A DNA stretch of 41,178 bases, taken from an uncultured Methylophilaceae bacterium (GTDB lineage Bacteria > Pseudomonadota > Gammaproteobacteria > Burkholderiales > Methylophilaceae). The notes beneath the pieces are model-generated. The model made no database searches, was not told where the DNA came from, and saw only the letters and a list, made by a program, of their open reading frames with translations. A program made the position numbers and the translations under genes. The stretch is from assembly GCA_903834185.1 (NCBI GenBank), contig CAILHX010000033.1, positions 1-41,178 of the forward strand, given 5' to 3'. Positions 26,698-36,363 of the stretch are shown piece after piece. How positions within the stretch are numbered: the stretch's first letter is position 1; the number at the start of each line of letters is the position of its first letter.

Positions 26698-29600
26698 ATG
26701 ATAGGAATCGTACGCGTTGCTTTGCAGCGGCCTTATACGTTCGTAGTGATGGCGTTATTGATGCTTATCATGGGAACGCTGGCAGCATTTCGCACCCCGG
26801 TGGATATTTTTCCCGAAATAAGGATCCCCATTATTGCTGTTGCCTGGCAATATGCCGGCCTTCCTCCGGACGACATGGCAGGGCGTATCACCACACTTTA
26901 TGAGCGTGTATTGACGACGACTGTCAACGATATCGAACATATCGAGGCAAGCTCCTATAACGGTTTTGGTATCGTCAAAATCTATTTCCACCCGGGGGTT
27001 AATATTGCCACCGCCAATGGCCAGGTAACGGCGGTGTCGCAAGCAATCACCCGGCAGATGCCGCCAGGAGCGACGCCGCCGCTTATTCTCAACTATAACG
27101 CGGCGACTGTGCCTATCCTGCAGGTGGCGCTTTCGGGCAGGGGATTGACCGAACAGAATCTGAGCGACCTGGGGCTCAATGCGATACGTACCAGGCTAGT
27201 CACGGTGCAGGGCGCTGCGATTCCTTACCCATTCGGCGGCAAAACACGACAGATTCAGATCGATCTGAACTCGGCAGCGATGCAAGCGCGCGGCTTGTCG
27301 GCACAGGACGTTGCGAATACCCTAGCAGCCCAGAATCTGATACTGCCAGTAGGGACGCAGAAAATAGGCAGCAATGAATATGTGCTGCGTCTCAACAATG
27401 CACCTACTGCGTTTCAAGACCTCGGCGACTTGCCGATCAAAGTAGTGAACGGTGCAACCGTCTATATACGTGACGTGGCGCAAGTGCGAGACGGTAATCC
27501 GCCGCAGACCAATATCGTGCATGTGGACGGAAGCCGTTCGGTATTGCTGTCGGTGCTGAAGAGCGGCGCCACCTCGACCCTGGATATCGTTTCCGGAGCC
27601 AAAGCCAAACTTGAAGAGATCAAGCCCTCGTTGCCGCCGAATCTGGTGGCAGAGCCCATTAACGACCAGTCACTCTTCGTGCGAGCGGCCATCAGCGGTG
27701 TAGCCTATGAAGGTATCACCGCAGCCGTGCTCACCAGCCTGATGATACTGCTGTTCCTTGGCAGTTGGCGTTCTACACTCATTATCGCCGTCTCCATTCC
27801 GTTGTCGGTGCTGGGAGCGATCATGGCTCTGGCGGCTATGGGTGAAACTTTTAATATCATGACGCTGGGCGGTCTTGCGCTGGCTGTAGGCATACTGGTG
27901 GACGATGCCACGGTGACCATAGAAAACATCAACTATCACCTGGAGCAGGGAAAAGAGGTAGAACCCGCAATCATGGATGGTGCTGCGCAGATCGTCACCC
28001 CGGCGTTCGTGTCTACACTATGTATTTGTATCGTGTTCATCCCCATGTTCTTCCTGCAAGGGGTCTCGCGTTTCCTGTTCGTGCCTATGGCCGAATCCGT
28101 GATGTTTGCGATGATGTGGTCATTCATCCTGTCGCGTACATTGGTACCGACCATGGCCAAATATCTGCTCCAGCGGCACATCGGAAATGGCAACAAAGCG
28201 CCATCAAGTAATCCGCTGGTCAAATTGCAACGTCGTTTCGAAGATGGTTTCGAACGTTTTCGCTTGGGCTACCGCGACCTTCTGGAAATGGCCATCAACC
28301 ATCGCAATCTATTCGTGCTGGTGTTCATGGCGTTTGTGTTATTGAGTGCCGCGCTGATCCCTTTTCTGGGACGTAACTTTTTCCCAGCCGTTGATGGCGG
28401 CCAGATACTGATGCACGTTCGCGTGCCTGTCGGTACTAGGGTTGAGGAAACAGCTTCGCGTTTTGCCGTGATCGAGCAGAGCATCAAGCAGGTGATCCCT
28501 GCGGCCGAGATCGAAACGCTGGTGGACAACATCGGTATGCCGATCAGCAGTATCAACATGACTTACAACAATACCGGCGTGATCGGCTCGCAGGACGGCG
28601 ATATTCAAATCTCATTGAAGAAAGGCCATCCCCCGACCGAGGATTATGTACGCCAATTGCGCGAACGCCTGCCACGCGAGTTTCCAGATACGGTATTCTC
28701 GTTCCCGCCAGCCGATATCGTCAGCCAGATCCTCAACTTCGGCTCGCCCGCACCGATTGATCTGCAAATACGCGGCGGCAAGCTGAGTGCCGACTTTGAT
28801 TATGCCGATTCCCTGCTGGTTAGGATCCGCCAGATACCCGGTATCGCCGACGTACGCATCCAGCAGTCGCGTAAATATCCGCAGTTTGATATCAATATGG
28901 ATCGCACCCGTTTTCAGCAAGTCGGCATGACTGCGCGTGATGTGACCAATAGCCTGGTCGTCAATCTGGCCGGCAGTTCGCAGGTGGCGCCTACTTACTG
29001 GCTTAACCCTGCCAACGGCGTGTCTTATCCTATCGTGATGCAGACGCCGCAATACAGTCTGGACTCGTTACCGGCACTGGCAAACCTGCCCATAAGCGGA
29101 GGCAGTGGTAAAAGCTTGCAAACCCTGGGCGGGCTGGCAAGTTTTAAACGCAGCTACGGTAACGCCGTCGTCAGCCAGTACGATATCCAGGCGATGGTGC
29201 AGATTTATGCTACTACTCAGGGACGAGATTTGGGCGCGGTGGAAAAGGAAGTACGTCGTATCATCGATGAAACAGCTGGGCAGGTTCCCAAAGGCGCCAA
29301 AGTTGAATTGCTGGGGCAGGTAAAAACCATGGATAGCGCGTTCTCCTACCTGTTGTACGGCCTGCTCGGTGCCATCGTACTGATCTATCTGCTAATCGTG
29401 GTCAATTTCCAGTCGTGGAGCGACCCGTTCGTCATCATTACGGCACTGCCTGCGGCACTGGCCGGTATCGTGTGGATGTTGTTCGTGACTTACACCCCAA
29501 TCTCGGTACCTGCACTGACCGGTGCCATTATGTGCATGGGCGTGGCTACGGCGAATAGTGTGCTGGTCATCAGCTTCGCACGCGAGCAATTGGACGCGTT

Positions 29601-29880
29601 GGGCGATTCAACCAAAGCAGCCCTGGAGGCCGGTTTCGTGCGTTGCCGCCCGGTGTTAATGACGGCGCTGGCGATGATGATAGGCATGATGCCCATGGCG
29701 CTTGGCCTGGGTGACGGTGGAGAGCAGAACGCTCCGCTGGGACGCGCAGTAATCGGCGGCCTGTTGTTCGCCACAGTTGCAACTTTGATTTTTGTTCCGG
29801 TGGTGTTCAGCATTATCCATCGGAATTACAGCAAGAAACCTGTAAGCGATACCCAAATTGGAGAATTGAATGCCATCTAA
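26698..29880 (+). CDS. RND multidrug efflux pump subunit (HAE1 type)
   Basis: A 1060-residue inner-membrane transporter with the RND plan: one N-terminal helix, a large periplasmic loop, six helices, then the repeat. VALQRPYTFVVMALLMLIMG opens the protein, GGLALAVGILVDDATVTIEN near 400 carries the proton-relay acidic pair in helix 4, and GAIMCMGVATANSVLVISFA is in the second half. It exports drugs or hydrophobic compounds by proton antiport. AGGAA precedes the ATG. It overlaps the adaptor gene by 11 bases. Confidence 0.95.
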   Translation: MIGIVRVALQRPYTFVVMALLMLIMGTLAAFRTPVDIFPEIRIPIIAVAWQYAGLPPDDMAGRITTLYERVLTTTVNDIEHIEASSYNGFGIVKIYFHPGVNIATANGQVTAVSQAITRQMPPGATPPLILNYNAATVPILQVALSGRGLTEQNLSDLGLNAIRTRLVTVQGAAIPYPFGGKTRQIQIDLNSAAMQARGLSAQDVANTLAAQNLILPVGTQKIGSNEYVLRLNNAPTAFQDLGDLPIKVVNGATVYIRDVAQVRDGNPPQTNIVHVDGSRSVLLSVLKSGATSTLDIVSGAKAKLEEIKPSLPPNLVAEPINDQSLFVRAAISGVAYEGITAAVLTSLMILLFLGSWRSTLIIAVSIPLSVLGAIMALAAMGETFNIMTLGGLALAVGILVDDATVTIENINYHLEQGKEVEPAIMDGAAQIVTPAFVSTLCICIVFIPMFFLQGVSRFLFVPMAESVMFAMMWSFILSRTLVPTMAKYLLQRHIGNGNKAPSSNPLVKLQRRFEDGFERFRLGYRDLLEMAINHRNLFVLVFMAFVLLSAALIPFLGRNFFPAVDGGQILMHVRVPVGTRVEETASRFAVIEQSIKQVIPAAEIETLVDNIGMPISSINMTYNNTGVIGSQDGDIQISLKKGHPPTEDYVRQLRERLPREFPDTVFSFPPADIVSQILNFGSPAPIDLQIRGGKLSADFDYADSLLVRIRQIPGIADVRIQQSRKYPQFDINMDRTRFQQVGMTARDVTNSLVVNLAGSSQVAPTYWLNPANGVSYPIVMQTPQYSLDSLPALANLPISGGSGKSLQTLGGLASFKRSYGNAVVSQYDIQAMVQIYATTQGRDLGAVEKEVRRIIDETAGQVPKGAKVELLGQVKTMDSAFSYLLYGLLGAIVLIYLLIVVNFQSWSDPFVIITALPAALAGIVWMLFVTYTPISVPALTGAIMCMGVATANSVLVISFAREQLDALGDSTKAALEAGFVRCRPVLMTALAMMIGMMPMALGLGDGGEQNAPLGRAVIGGLLFATVATLIFVPVVFSIIHRNYSKKPVSDTQIGELNAI

Positions 29881-31069
29881 GCGATCCTCACCCAGCTCTT
29901 CCCACCGCGGCCTGCTTATCAGTGGGGTCGTGCTAATCATCATTGCGGTGGCCATCGTTGTCGCAGGCATCTCAAGTCGCGCTGCGAACGATGAGAATCT
30001 CAAACAATGGACTAACAGGCAGGCGATCCTGAATGTGCGCGTGATAACGCCGGGAAGCCAGAGCGGCGCAGCCAACCTCATACTGCCTGGCCGCTTTGAA
30101 GCTTTTATTCATGCGCCGATCTATGCCCGTGTCAGTGGCTATCTCAAGAACTGGAAAGTCGATATCGGCGGACAGGTGAAAGCCGGCCAACTATTGGCTG
30201 AAATCGAAACGCCTGATCTGGATCAGCAGATACTGCAGGCCAGAGCCGATGTGGCAAGCGCACAAGCCAATGCCGAACTGGCGACGACCACTGCCAATCG
30301 CTGGCTGGCCATGCTCAAGACCGACTCCGTTTCACGTCAGGAAGTCGACGACAAGACCGGCGATCTGTCTGCAAAAGTCGCCATGGTCAAATCGGCTCAG
30401 GCCAATCTTGACCGTTTGCTGGCTACCAAGAATTTTGCCAATATCGTCGCTCCATTCGATGGCACGGTGACTATGCGCGCAACCGATAACGGCGCATTGA
30501 TCAATGCCGGCGGCGGCACAGGTCCGGCCTTGTTCGAGGTCTCCGATGTACACAAGCTGCGTTTATATGTGAATGTGCCGCAGAATTATATCAACACCAT
30601 CAAGCCGGGAACCAAGGCCGATATTACCGTTCCTGAGCGTCAGGGTGAAACTTTTCCGGCTTTCGTACAGTCGTCATCGCACTCGATAGATGAATCTTCC
30701 GGTACTACTCTGGTTCAACTGCTGGTGGATAACGCTAGCGGCAAATTGTTACCGGGTGGGTTTGCTAATGTCAGCCTGCATCAGCCGACTAATGCTGCGA
30801 TACTCAGCATTCCATCCAGTGCGTTGATTTTCGATCAGGCCGGGTTACGCGTTGCCGTAGTCGGCAGCGACAACAAGGTGTTGTTGAAGACGGTCACCAT
30901 CGCGCGTGACCTTGGTAAAGTGATAGAACTCAACTCCGGAGTCGATGCCAGTGATCGCATCATTGAAAGCCCGCCAGACGGTATTGCGGACGGCAATCTG
31001 GTGCACATCGTGCAGTCTGCTCATAAACAGGCAGACGACTTAACCCCCAACAAGAAAACCAGCTCCTGA
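29870..31069 (+). CDS. RND efflux periplasmic adaptor (membrane fusion protein)
   Basis: A 399-residue protein with an N-terminal membrane anchor at about 14-36 (GLLISGVVLIIIAVAIVVAG). The lipoyl/hairpin section includes YLKNWKVDIGGQVKAGQLLA and LQQ-type helices (LDQQILQARADVASAQANAE). VAPFDGTVTMRATDNGALIN and the beta-barrel follow. It links the RND pump to the outer-membrane channel. Its ATG lies inside the end of the pump gene, preceded by TTGGAG. Confidence 0.94.
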   Translation: MPSKRSSPSSSHRGLLISGVVLIIIAVAIVVAGISSRAANDENLKQWTNRQAILNVRVITPGSQSGAANLILPGRFEAFIHAPIYARVSGYLKNWKVDIGGQVKAGQLLAEIETPDLDQQILQARADVASAQANAELATTTANRWLAMLKTDSVSRQEVDDKTGDLSAKVAMVKSAQANLDRLLATKNFANIVAPFDGTVTMRATDNGALINAGGGTGPALFEVSDVHKLRLYVNVPQNYINTIKPGTKADITVPERQGETFPAFVQSSSHSIDESSGTTLVQLLVDNASGKLLPGGFANVSLHQPTNAAILSIPSSALIFDQAGLRVAVVGSDNKVLLKTVTIARDLGKVIELNSGVDASDRIIESPPDGIADGNLVHIVQSAHKQADDLTPNKKTSS

Positions 31070-31079
31070 AAACAATTCC

Positions 31080-32501
31080 ATGATGAGACACATGAATATC
31101 GCTGTAGCCAGGACATCATTGCTGATGTTAGTGCTCACTGCTTGCTCGATGGCGCCGCCGCTCAAAATGCCTGAAGTCAATGTAGCGGGCAGTTACAAGG
31201 AAAGCGGGCCGTGGGTGAATGCGCAACCAGCAGACGACTTGTCGCGCGGGGAGTGGTGGAAGCTTTATAACGACCAGCAACTGGACGCCCTGGAACAAAA
31301 GCTGATTAGCAATAGCCCTGATCTTGCAGCGGCCGTTGCGCATTACCTGCAAGCCGAAGCCATCAGCAAGCAACTTAATGCCCAGATCCTGCCTCAGGTA
31401 ATCGCTGTAGCTGGAGCGCAGCGAAATGATCTGTCGGACAGACGTCCGTTGCGCAATAGTGCCGGCGGCAGCTACTACAATGACTTTAGCGTAGGCGTGC
31501 AGGCCAGTTACGAAATCGATCTGTGGGGGCGCGTGCGCGATCTGGTGGCTTCCGGCAAGGCCACGGAGCAAGCTGAACAAGCCAATCTCGAATCCCTCCG
31601 CCTCAGTTTGCAGGCTGAACTTGCCCAGCAATATATCGCACTACGCGGGCTAGACCAGCAGATCGCACTATTGCGCGACACGGTGGTGGCTTACAGCAAA
31701 ACGCTGGAACTGACCACTGCGCGCTATGATGGCGGAATCGCCCCCAGACTGGACGTAGCCCGTGCTCGCACCCAATACGAGACTGCGCAATCGCGGGTGG
31801 AGCAGGCACTGGCACAACGTGCGCTTACCGAACACGCTATTGCCGCGCTACTGGGCGAATCGGCATCTGCCTTCTCCATCACTGCCAGCACCGATGTCAT
31901 CACTATACCCTCCATTCCCGTCGGCGTGCCTTCCACACTGCTGCAACGCCGTCCCGACATCGCTGCTGCACAACGCAGAGTTGCTGCTGCCAATGCCAGT
32001 GTGGGCGTAGCCAAAACAGTCTTCTTCCCCAGTCTGACTCTAGGGGGGGCATTGGGGTTTGAAAGCAATTCGCTCAGCACTTTGATTGCTGCTCCGAGTA
32101 TGTTCTGGGCGATAGGCCCTGGCGCTTTGCTCACCTTATTCGACAGTGGCAAGCGCAAAGCGCAGGTTGAGCAGGCGCAGTCTGTACTGGATGAGTCCGG
32201 TGCAAAATACAGGAGCGTGGTGATTTCAGCCTTCCAGCAGGTTGAGGATAATCTTGCCTTATTGCATCACTACCAGTCGGCGGCACAATCGCAGCAGTCG
32301 GCAGTAGCTGCGGCCAAACAAGCACTGGATTATTCTTCCAGCCGTTACAGGGAGGGCGCTTCGAGCTACCTTGACGTCACCACTTCACAAACCGATGCGC
32401 TGCAAACGCAACGTGACCTGCTTAGTCTGGAGACGCTCAGGCTGCATGCCAGCGTTGATCTGATTCGTGCTCTTGGCGGGGGCTGGCAAGCGCATTCTTG
32501 A
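31080..32501 (+). CDS. Outer-membrane efflux lipoprotein (NodT family)
   Basis: A 473-residue outer-membrane factor. The signal peptide ends in the lipobox LVLTAC with Cys22, so it is lipid-modified. Two OEP repeats follow, with LGESASAFSITA, LQRRPDIAAAQRRVAAANAS and SYLDVTTSQTDALQTQRDLL. It would be the tunnel of the tripartite pump with the two genes before it, 10 bases after the adaptor stop. Confidence 0.94.
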   Translation: MMRHMNIAVARTSLLMLVLTACSMAPPLKMPEVNVAGSYKESGPWVNAQPADDLSRGEWWKLYNDQQLDALEQKLISNSPDLAAAVAHYLQAEAISKQLNAQILPQVIAVAGAQRNDLSDRRPLRNSAGGSYYNDFSVGVQASYEIDLWGRVRDLVASGKATEQAEQANLESLRLSLQAELAQQYIALRGLDQQIALLRDTVVAYSKTLELTTARYDGGIAPRLDVARARTQYETAQSRVEQALAQRALTEHAIAALLGESASAFSITASTDVITIPSIPVGVPSTLLQRRPDIAAAQRRVAAANASVGVAKTVFFPSLTLGGALGFESNSLSTLIAAPSMFWAIGPGALLTLFDSGKRKAQVEQAQSVLDESGAKYRSVVISAFQQVEDNLALLHHYQSAAQSQQSAVAAAKQALDYSSSRYREGASSYLDVTTSQTDALQTQRDLLSLETLRLHASVDLIRALGGGWQAHS

Positions 32502-32591
32502 ATTCGGTCAATATTGCATAGGAGTAATTTCTCCCAAAACGCCAGAAGTGGTTAAGATATGACGGACATCAATAGCTGAAGAGCAGCGCAT

Positions 32592-33935
32592 ATGAACCTG
32601 AAAAATAATCTGACCAAGACTCTGCAGAGATTCGGTCTGTTTTATGGCCAAAGCATGACCCTCACCATAGGGCTTATTTTATTCATAGGGGTGGCAATGG
32701 TTTTTGCCGTTTTCCTGTTCATCAATAGTGCGGCTCCTGACACCCTCACCATAGCCAGCGGTCCCCCTGGCAGCACATCGCAAAAGAACGCTGAAAAATA
32801 CAAAGCCATTCTCGCCAAGGAAGGCATCACACTCAAGATACTTCCTTCGGAAGGCTCTGCCGACAATTTAAAAAAGCTGCTCGATCCGAAAATAAATGTT
32901 GATGTCGGTTTTGTGCTTGGAGGAGACATGACCGGGATAAATACGGGAAAGCTGATGTCGCTTGGCAGTGTGGCTTACCAGCCGCTGATGATCTTTTATC
33001 GCGGCAAACCCAAAACCCTGCTGTCCGCATTCAGTGGGCAACAACTTGATATCGGTCAGGACGGAAGCGGTTCAAAAGCGATTGCATTGACGTTGTTGAA
33101 GGCCAATGGCATCGAACCCGGCGGTGATACCAGTTTCGTCAGTACCCCTGAGAAAGAGTCGGTAAAGGCGTTGATCGACGGCCGTATAGACGCGCTATTC
33201 ATGATGGGAGATTCCTCTTCCACTGACCTGATGAAGCAGCTGATCCATACCCCCAATATCAACCTGTTCAATATGGTGCAGGCCGATGGCTATAGCCGTC
33301 GCTTCAATTATTTGAATAAGCTGATACTGCCAGAAGGTGCAATCGATTTCGGCAAGAACGTGCCTGCCGAGGATTTGTATCTGGTCGGTCCGACAGTAGA
33401 GCTCATTGCCAGGGAGAGTTTGCATCCTGCCTTGTCCGATGCCTTGCTGGAGGCGGCGCGTGAAGTGCACAGTACGCCCAATATGTTCAGGAAACGCGGT
33501 GAATTTCCTGCACCGCTGGAACATGATATCCGCATCAGCCCAGATGCCGCACGCTTTTACGCTACAGGTAAGAGCTTTTTGTACCGGACTTTCCCGTTCT
33601 GGGTGGCGAGTCTGGTCAGCCGTATTCTGGCTGCGGTCGTACCGCTCGCCTTATTGTTGATTCCGGGGCTGAAGCTGGCACCAGCGATCTATCGCTTGCG
33701 TGTGCAGTCCCGTATCTACCCCTGGTATAAGACCCTGCTGGAACTGGAGCGCGATGCGTTCGATCCTGCGATCGACAAAAAGGGCATAGAGCAGTTGCTG
33801 CTGAAGCTGGATAACATCGAGCATAAGGTCAACAAGATAAAAATACCGGCTTCGTTCGGTGATCTTTTCTATAGCCTGCGCGGGCACATCGGTTTTGTGC
33901 GCAATCAGTTATTGTCGGTAAAGCCTCGCGCCTAG
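32592..33935 (+). CDS. Membrane-anchored TAXI-family (TRAP-type) binding protein
   Basis: A 447-residue protein. One helix at about 22-44 replaces a cleaved signal peptide. Residues about 50-320 form the TAXI solute-binding fold (LTIASGPPGSTSQKNAEKYK, DIGQDGSGSKAIALTLLKAN, VKALIDGRIDALFMMGDSS). A second helix at about 335-362 (ASLVSRILAAVVPLALLLIP) is followed by an 85-residue basic cytoplasmic tail with YPWYKTLLELERD. There is no TRAP permease beside it. This two-helix form may be a sensor or regulatory protein and not a transporter part. Ligand unknown. Confidence 0.85.
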   Translation: MNLKNNLTKTLQRFGLFYGQSMTLTIGLILFIGVAMVFAVFLFINSAAPDTLTIASGPPGSTSQKNAEKYKAILAKEGITLKILPSEGSADNLKKLLDPKINVDVGFVLGGDMTGINTGKLMSLGSVAYQPLMIFYRGKPKTLLSAFSGQQLDIGQDGSGSKAIALTLLKANGIEPGGDTSFVSTPEKESVKALIDGRIDALFMMGDSSSTDLMKQLIHTPNINLFNMVQADGYSRRFNYLNKLILPEGAIDFGKNVPAEDLYLVGPTVELIARESLHPALSDALLEAAREVHSTPNMFRKRGEFPAPLEHDIRISPDAARFYATGKSFLYRTFPFWVASLVSRILAAVVPLALLLIPGLKLAPAIYRLRVQSRIYPWYKTLLELERDAFDPAIDKKGIEQLLLKLDNIEHKVNKIKIPASFGDLFYSLRGHIGFVRNQLLSVKPRA

Positions 33936-33971
33936 AGAGATTCTGATTGCTATAGGACTCCTGCCGGGCGA

Positions 33972-34436
33972 TTACTCTTCCAATAGGCTACGCAGCATCC
34001 AGGCCGTTTTCTCATGGACATTCAGCCGTTGCGTGAGCAAGTCCATGGTGGGCTGGTCATTGGCTTTGTCCACAACCGGAAACAGGTTGCGTGCAGTACG
34101 CGCAGCCGTTTCCTGAGCGTTGACTAATAATTTGATCATCTCGGTGGCTTTGGGCACACCATCTACTTCCTTGATCGAGGCCAGTTTGACGAATTCCTTA
34201 TAGGTGCCGGGAGCAGGGAAATCAAGCGCGCGGATGCGTTCTGCGATCAGATCCAGCGCGTTCCACTGTTCCGTGTATTGCTGCATGAACATCAGATGCA
34301 GGGTATTGAACATCGGGCCTTTTACATTCCAGTGAAAATTGTGCGTCATCATGTATAGCGTATAGCTATCTGCCAGCAAACTTGACAGGCCATGAGCGAT
34401 TTTTTCTCTATCTTTTTTGTTGATGCCGATATCCAT
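33972..34436 (-). CDS. dps: Dps-family ferritin-like DNA-protection protein
   Basis: A 154-residue ferritin-fold protein. The intersubunit ferroxidase ligands are visible: H35 in HNFHWNVKGPMF, H47 in TLHLMF, D62 and E66 in LDLIAERIRAL. It stores iron and consumes peroxide, forming 12-subunit shells. AAGGAG precedes the ATG. It lies 21 bases after rubredoxin and is probably the last gene of the ahpC-ahpF-rubredoxin-dps unit. Confidence 0.93.
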   Translation of the reverse strand: MDIGINKKDREKIAHGLSSLLADSYTLYMMTHNFHWNVKGPMFNTLHLMFMQQYTEQWNALDLIAERIRALDFPAPGTYKEFVKLASIKEVDGVPKATEMIKLLVNAQETAARTARNLFPVVDKANDQPTMDLLTQRLNVHEKTAWMLRSLLEE

Positions 34437-34457
34437 CCCGATTCTCCTTAACTGCTG

Positions 34458-34622
34458 TCAGATTTCCACCATCTCGAAAACCGCCTTGCCTGCTCCGCAA
34501 TCCGGGCAGATCCAGCTATCCGGCACATCTTCCCAACGTGTACCGGGGGGAATCCCTTCTTCCGGTCTCCCCATGGCTTCATCATAGATAAAACCGCATA
34601 CCGCACATTCCCAAACTTTCAT
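34458..34622 (-). CDS. Rubredoxin
   Basis: A classic 54-residue rubredoxin. C6-x2-C9 ([15 protein letters not shown]) and C39-x2-C42 ([14 protein letters not shown]) bind one iron. The start is ATG 34622 with AGGAG upstream; a longer open frame to 34760 runs into ahpF and is not used. It carries single electrons in the cytoplasm. Its place between ahpF and dps suggests it feeds a peroxide- or oxygen-reducing enzyme, though no rubrerythrin is nearby. Confidence 0.95.
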   Translation of the reverse strand: MKVWECAVCGFIYDEAMGRPEEGIPPGTRWEDVPDSWICPDCGAGKAVFEMVEI

Positions 34623-34698
34623 GAAGACTCCTAATATTAAACAACCACGATAAACAAGTTTAACCCAACTCCGGCGTGATTGACGCAGGCACTTTCCC

Positions 34699-36240
34699 CT
34701 AGTGACGGATGAGATGGTCGAACGCGCCCAATGCTGCTTTTGCCCCATCCCCCAGTGCAATGACGATCTGTTTGTACGGCGTAGTCGTCACGTCTCCCGC
34801 AGCGAATACGCCAGGCAGGCTGGTTCCGCCGTGGTTGTCTACTTCGATCTCACCGTATTGGGTAAGGTTCAACGTATTCTTCAGCCAATCGGTATTGGGC
34901 TTGAGGCCAATCTGCACGAACACCGCTGCCAACTGCAGATGATGCTTGCTGTTAGTGGCCCGGTCCAGGTAGTCCAGCCCGCTCACTTTGCCATCCGCGC
35001 CAGTTACTTCGAGCGTTTGCGCCTGGCAAATGACAGTGACGTTGCTCATGCTGAACAGCTTTTTCTGCAACACGGCATCAGCCTTCAACTGTTCGTCGAA
35101 CTGCAAAAGTGTGACATGCTCGACGATCCCGGCCAGGTCGATTGCTGCTTCCACGCCGGAATTGCCGCCACCAACCACGGCGACTTTCTTGCCCTTGAAC
35201 AACGGGCCGTCACAGTGCGGGCAATAAGCCACGCCCTTGCCGCGATATTCCTTTTCGCCGGGCACGTTCAGCTCTTTCCAGCGCGCACCGGTGGCGATGA
35301 TGATGGACTTGCTCTTCAATATCGCGCCATTGGCGAGGCGGATACCCAGCACTTCGCCCGGAATCAGTTCTTCCGCACGTTGCAGATTCATGATGTCCAC
35401 ATCGTAGCTCTTGACGTGCTCTTCCAGCGCGCTGACGAGCTTGGGGCCGTCGGTCTCCTTGACCGAAATAAAGTTCTCGATCGCCATAGTGTCCATCACT
35501 TGCCCGCCGAAGCGGTCGGCTACCACACCAGTGCGGATCCCCTTGCGCGCGGCATATACCGCCGCAGCCGAACCCGCCGGGCCGCCACCGATGACCAATA
35601 CGTCGAAAGGAGCCTTGGCGTTGAGCTGAGCGGCATCACGCTCTATACCGCTGGTATCGATACGGGCCAGGATCTGCTCAAGCTCCATACGGCCATTCTC
35701 GAATGGCTTGCTGTTTAGGAAAGCGCTAGGCACGGCCATGATCTGGCGTTCGTTGACCTCATCCGGGTAGATACCGCCGTCTATCATGGTATGGGTGATG
35801 CCGGGGTTCAACGCGGCCATCAGGTTCATGGCCTGCACCACGTCAGGGCAGTTATGGCAGGTGAGCGAGATATAGGTCTCGAAGTGGAACTCCCCTTTGA
35901 GATTGCGGATCTGTTCAATGATCTCGTCGCTGAACTTGGGCGGGTAGCCGCCTACCTGCAACAGGGCGAGGATGAGCGATGTAAACTCGTGACCCATGGG
36001 AATTCCGGCAAAGTGTACGCGTGGTGCATCCCCGGCGCGAGCGATGCCGAACGAAGGACGGCGCTTGTCGTTGCCGTCTTCGCGTAGTGTCACCTTGTCC
36101 GAAAGCGGGGCGATGTCTTGCAGAAACTCGCGCATCTCGGCCGCAGCGGTGCTGCTGTCCAGGCTGGCAACGAGTTCGATAGGCTGCTGCAAGCGCTCAA
36201 GATAGGTGCGTAATTGTTCCTTGATGTTGTTATCCAACAT
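34699..36240 (-). CDS. ahpF: Alkyl hydroperoxide reductase subunit F
   Basis: A 513-residue flavoprotein that passes electrons from NADH to AhpC. The N-terminal thioredoxin-like domain has C128-x2-C131 ([12 protein letters not shown]). The FAD/NAD domains show [20 protein letters not shown], the redox pair in [30 protein letters not shown] and [26 protein letters not shown] lies before the ATG. It follows ahpC after 123 bases holding two long hairpins. Confidence 0.97.
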   Translation of the reverse strand: MLDNNIKEQLRTYLERLQQPIELVASLDSSTAAAEMREFLQDIAPLSDKVTLREDGNDKRRPSFGIARAGDAPRVHFAGIPMGHEFTSLILALLQVGGYPPKFSDEIIEQIRNLKGEFHFETYISLTCHNCPDVVQAMNLMAALNPGITHTMIDGGIYPDEVNERQIMAVPSAFLNSKPFENGRMELEQILARIDTSGIERDAAQLNAKAPFDVLVIGGGPAGSAAAVYAARKGIRTGVVADRFGGQVMDTMAIENFISVKETDGPKLVSALEEHVKSYDVDIMNLQRAEELIPGEVLGIRLANGAILKSKSIIIATGARWKELNVPGEKEYRGKGVAYCPHCDGPLFKGKKVAVVGGGNSGVEAAIDLAGIVEHVTLLQFDEQLKADAVLQKKLFSMSNVTVICQAQTLEVTGADGKVSGLDYLDRATNSKHHLQLAAVFVQIGLKPNTDWLKNTLNLTQYGEIEVDNHGGTSLPGVFAAGDVTTTPYKQIVIALGDGAKAALGAFDHLIRH

Positions 36241-36260
36241 AATGTTTCTCCTTAAAGATG

Positions 36261-36302
36261 CTTAGCGCAAAGCGGTCGGCTTGACCACCGCTTTGCGCTA
36301 AG
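36261..36302 (-). repeat. Inverted repeat before ahpF
   Basis: A perfect 16-bp stem: CTTAGCGCAAAGCGGT at 36261-36276 and its complement at 36287-36302, with a 10-base loop. It lies 20 bases before the ahpF start on the ahpCF transcript. No T-run follows on the minus strand, so it looks like an mRNA stability or attenuation element and not a simple terminator. Confidence 0.8.
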
Positions 36303-36321
36303 AACCGATGAAATGCTTGAT

Positions 36322-36354
36322 TCAATCGCTACGGAGATCATCCGTAGCGATTGA
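36322..36354 (-). repeat. Inverted repeat after ahpC
   Basis: A perfect 14-bp stem: TCAATCGCTACGGA at 36322-36335 and TCCGTAGCGATTGA at 36341-36354, with a 5-base loop. It begins 9 bases past the ahpC stop. No T-run follows, so it may protect the ahpC mRNA 3' end. Confidence 0.8.
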
Positions 36355-36363
36355 TTTGCCGCC

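Noticed and set aside
32520..32535. GGAG-N6-CTCC hairpin between the efflux operon and the TAXI gene
   Set aside because: A 4-bp stem without a T-run is not a credible terminator.
34702..35718. Open frame of 338 codons on the plus strand opposite ahpF
   Set aside because: It is fully antisense to a clear AhpF, has no recognisable domain, and results from codon bias of the real gene.
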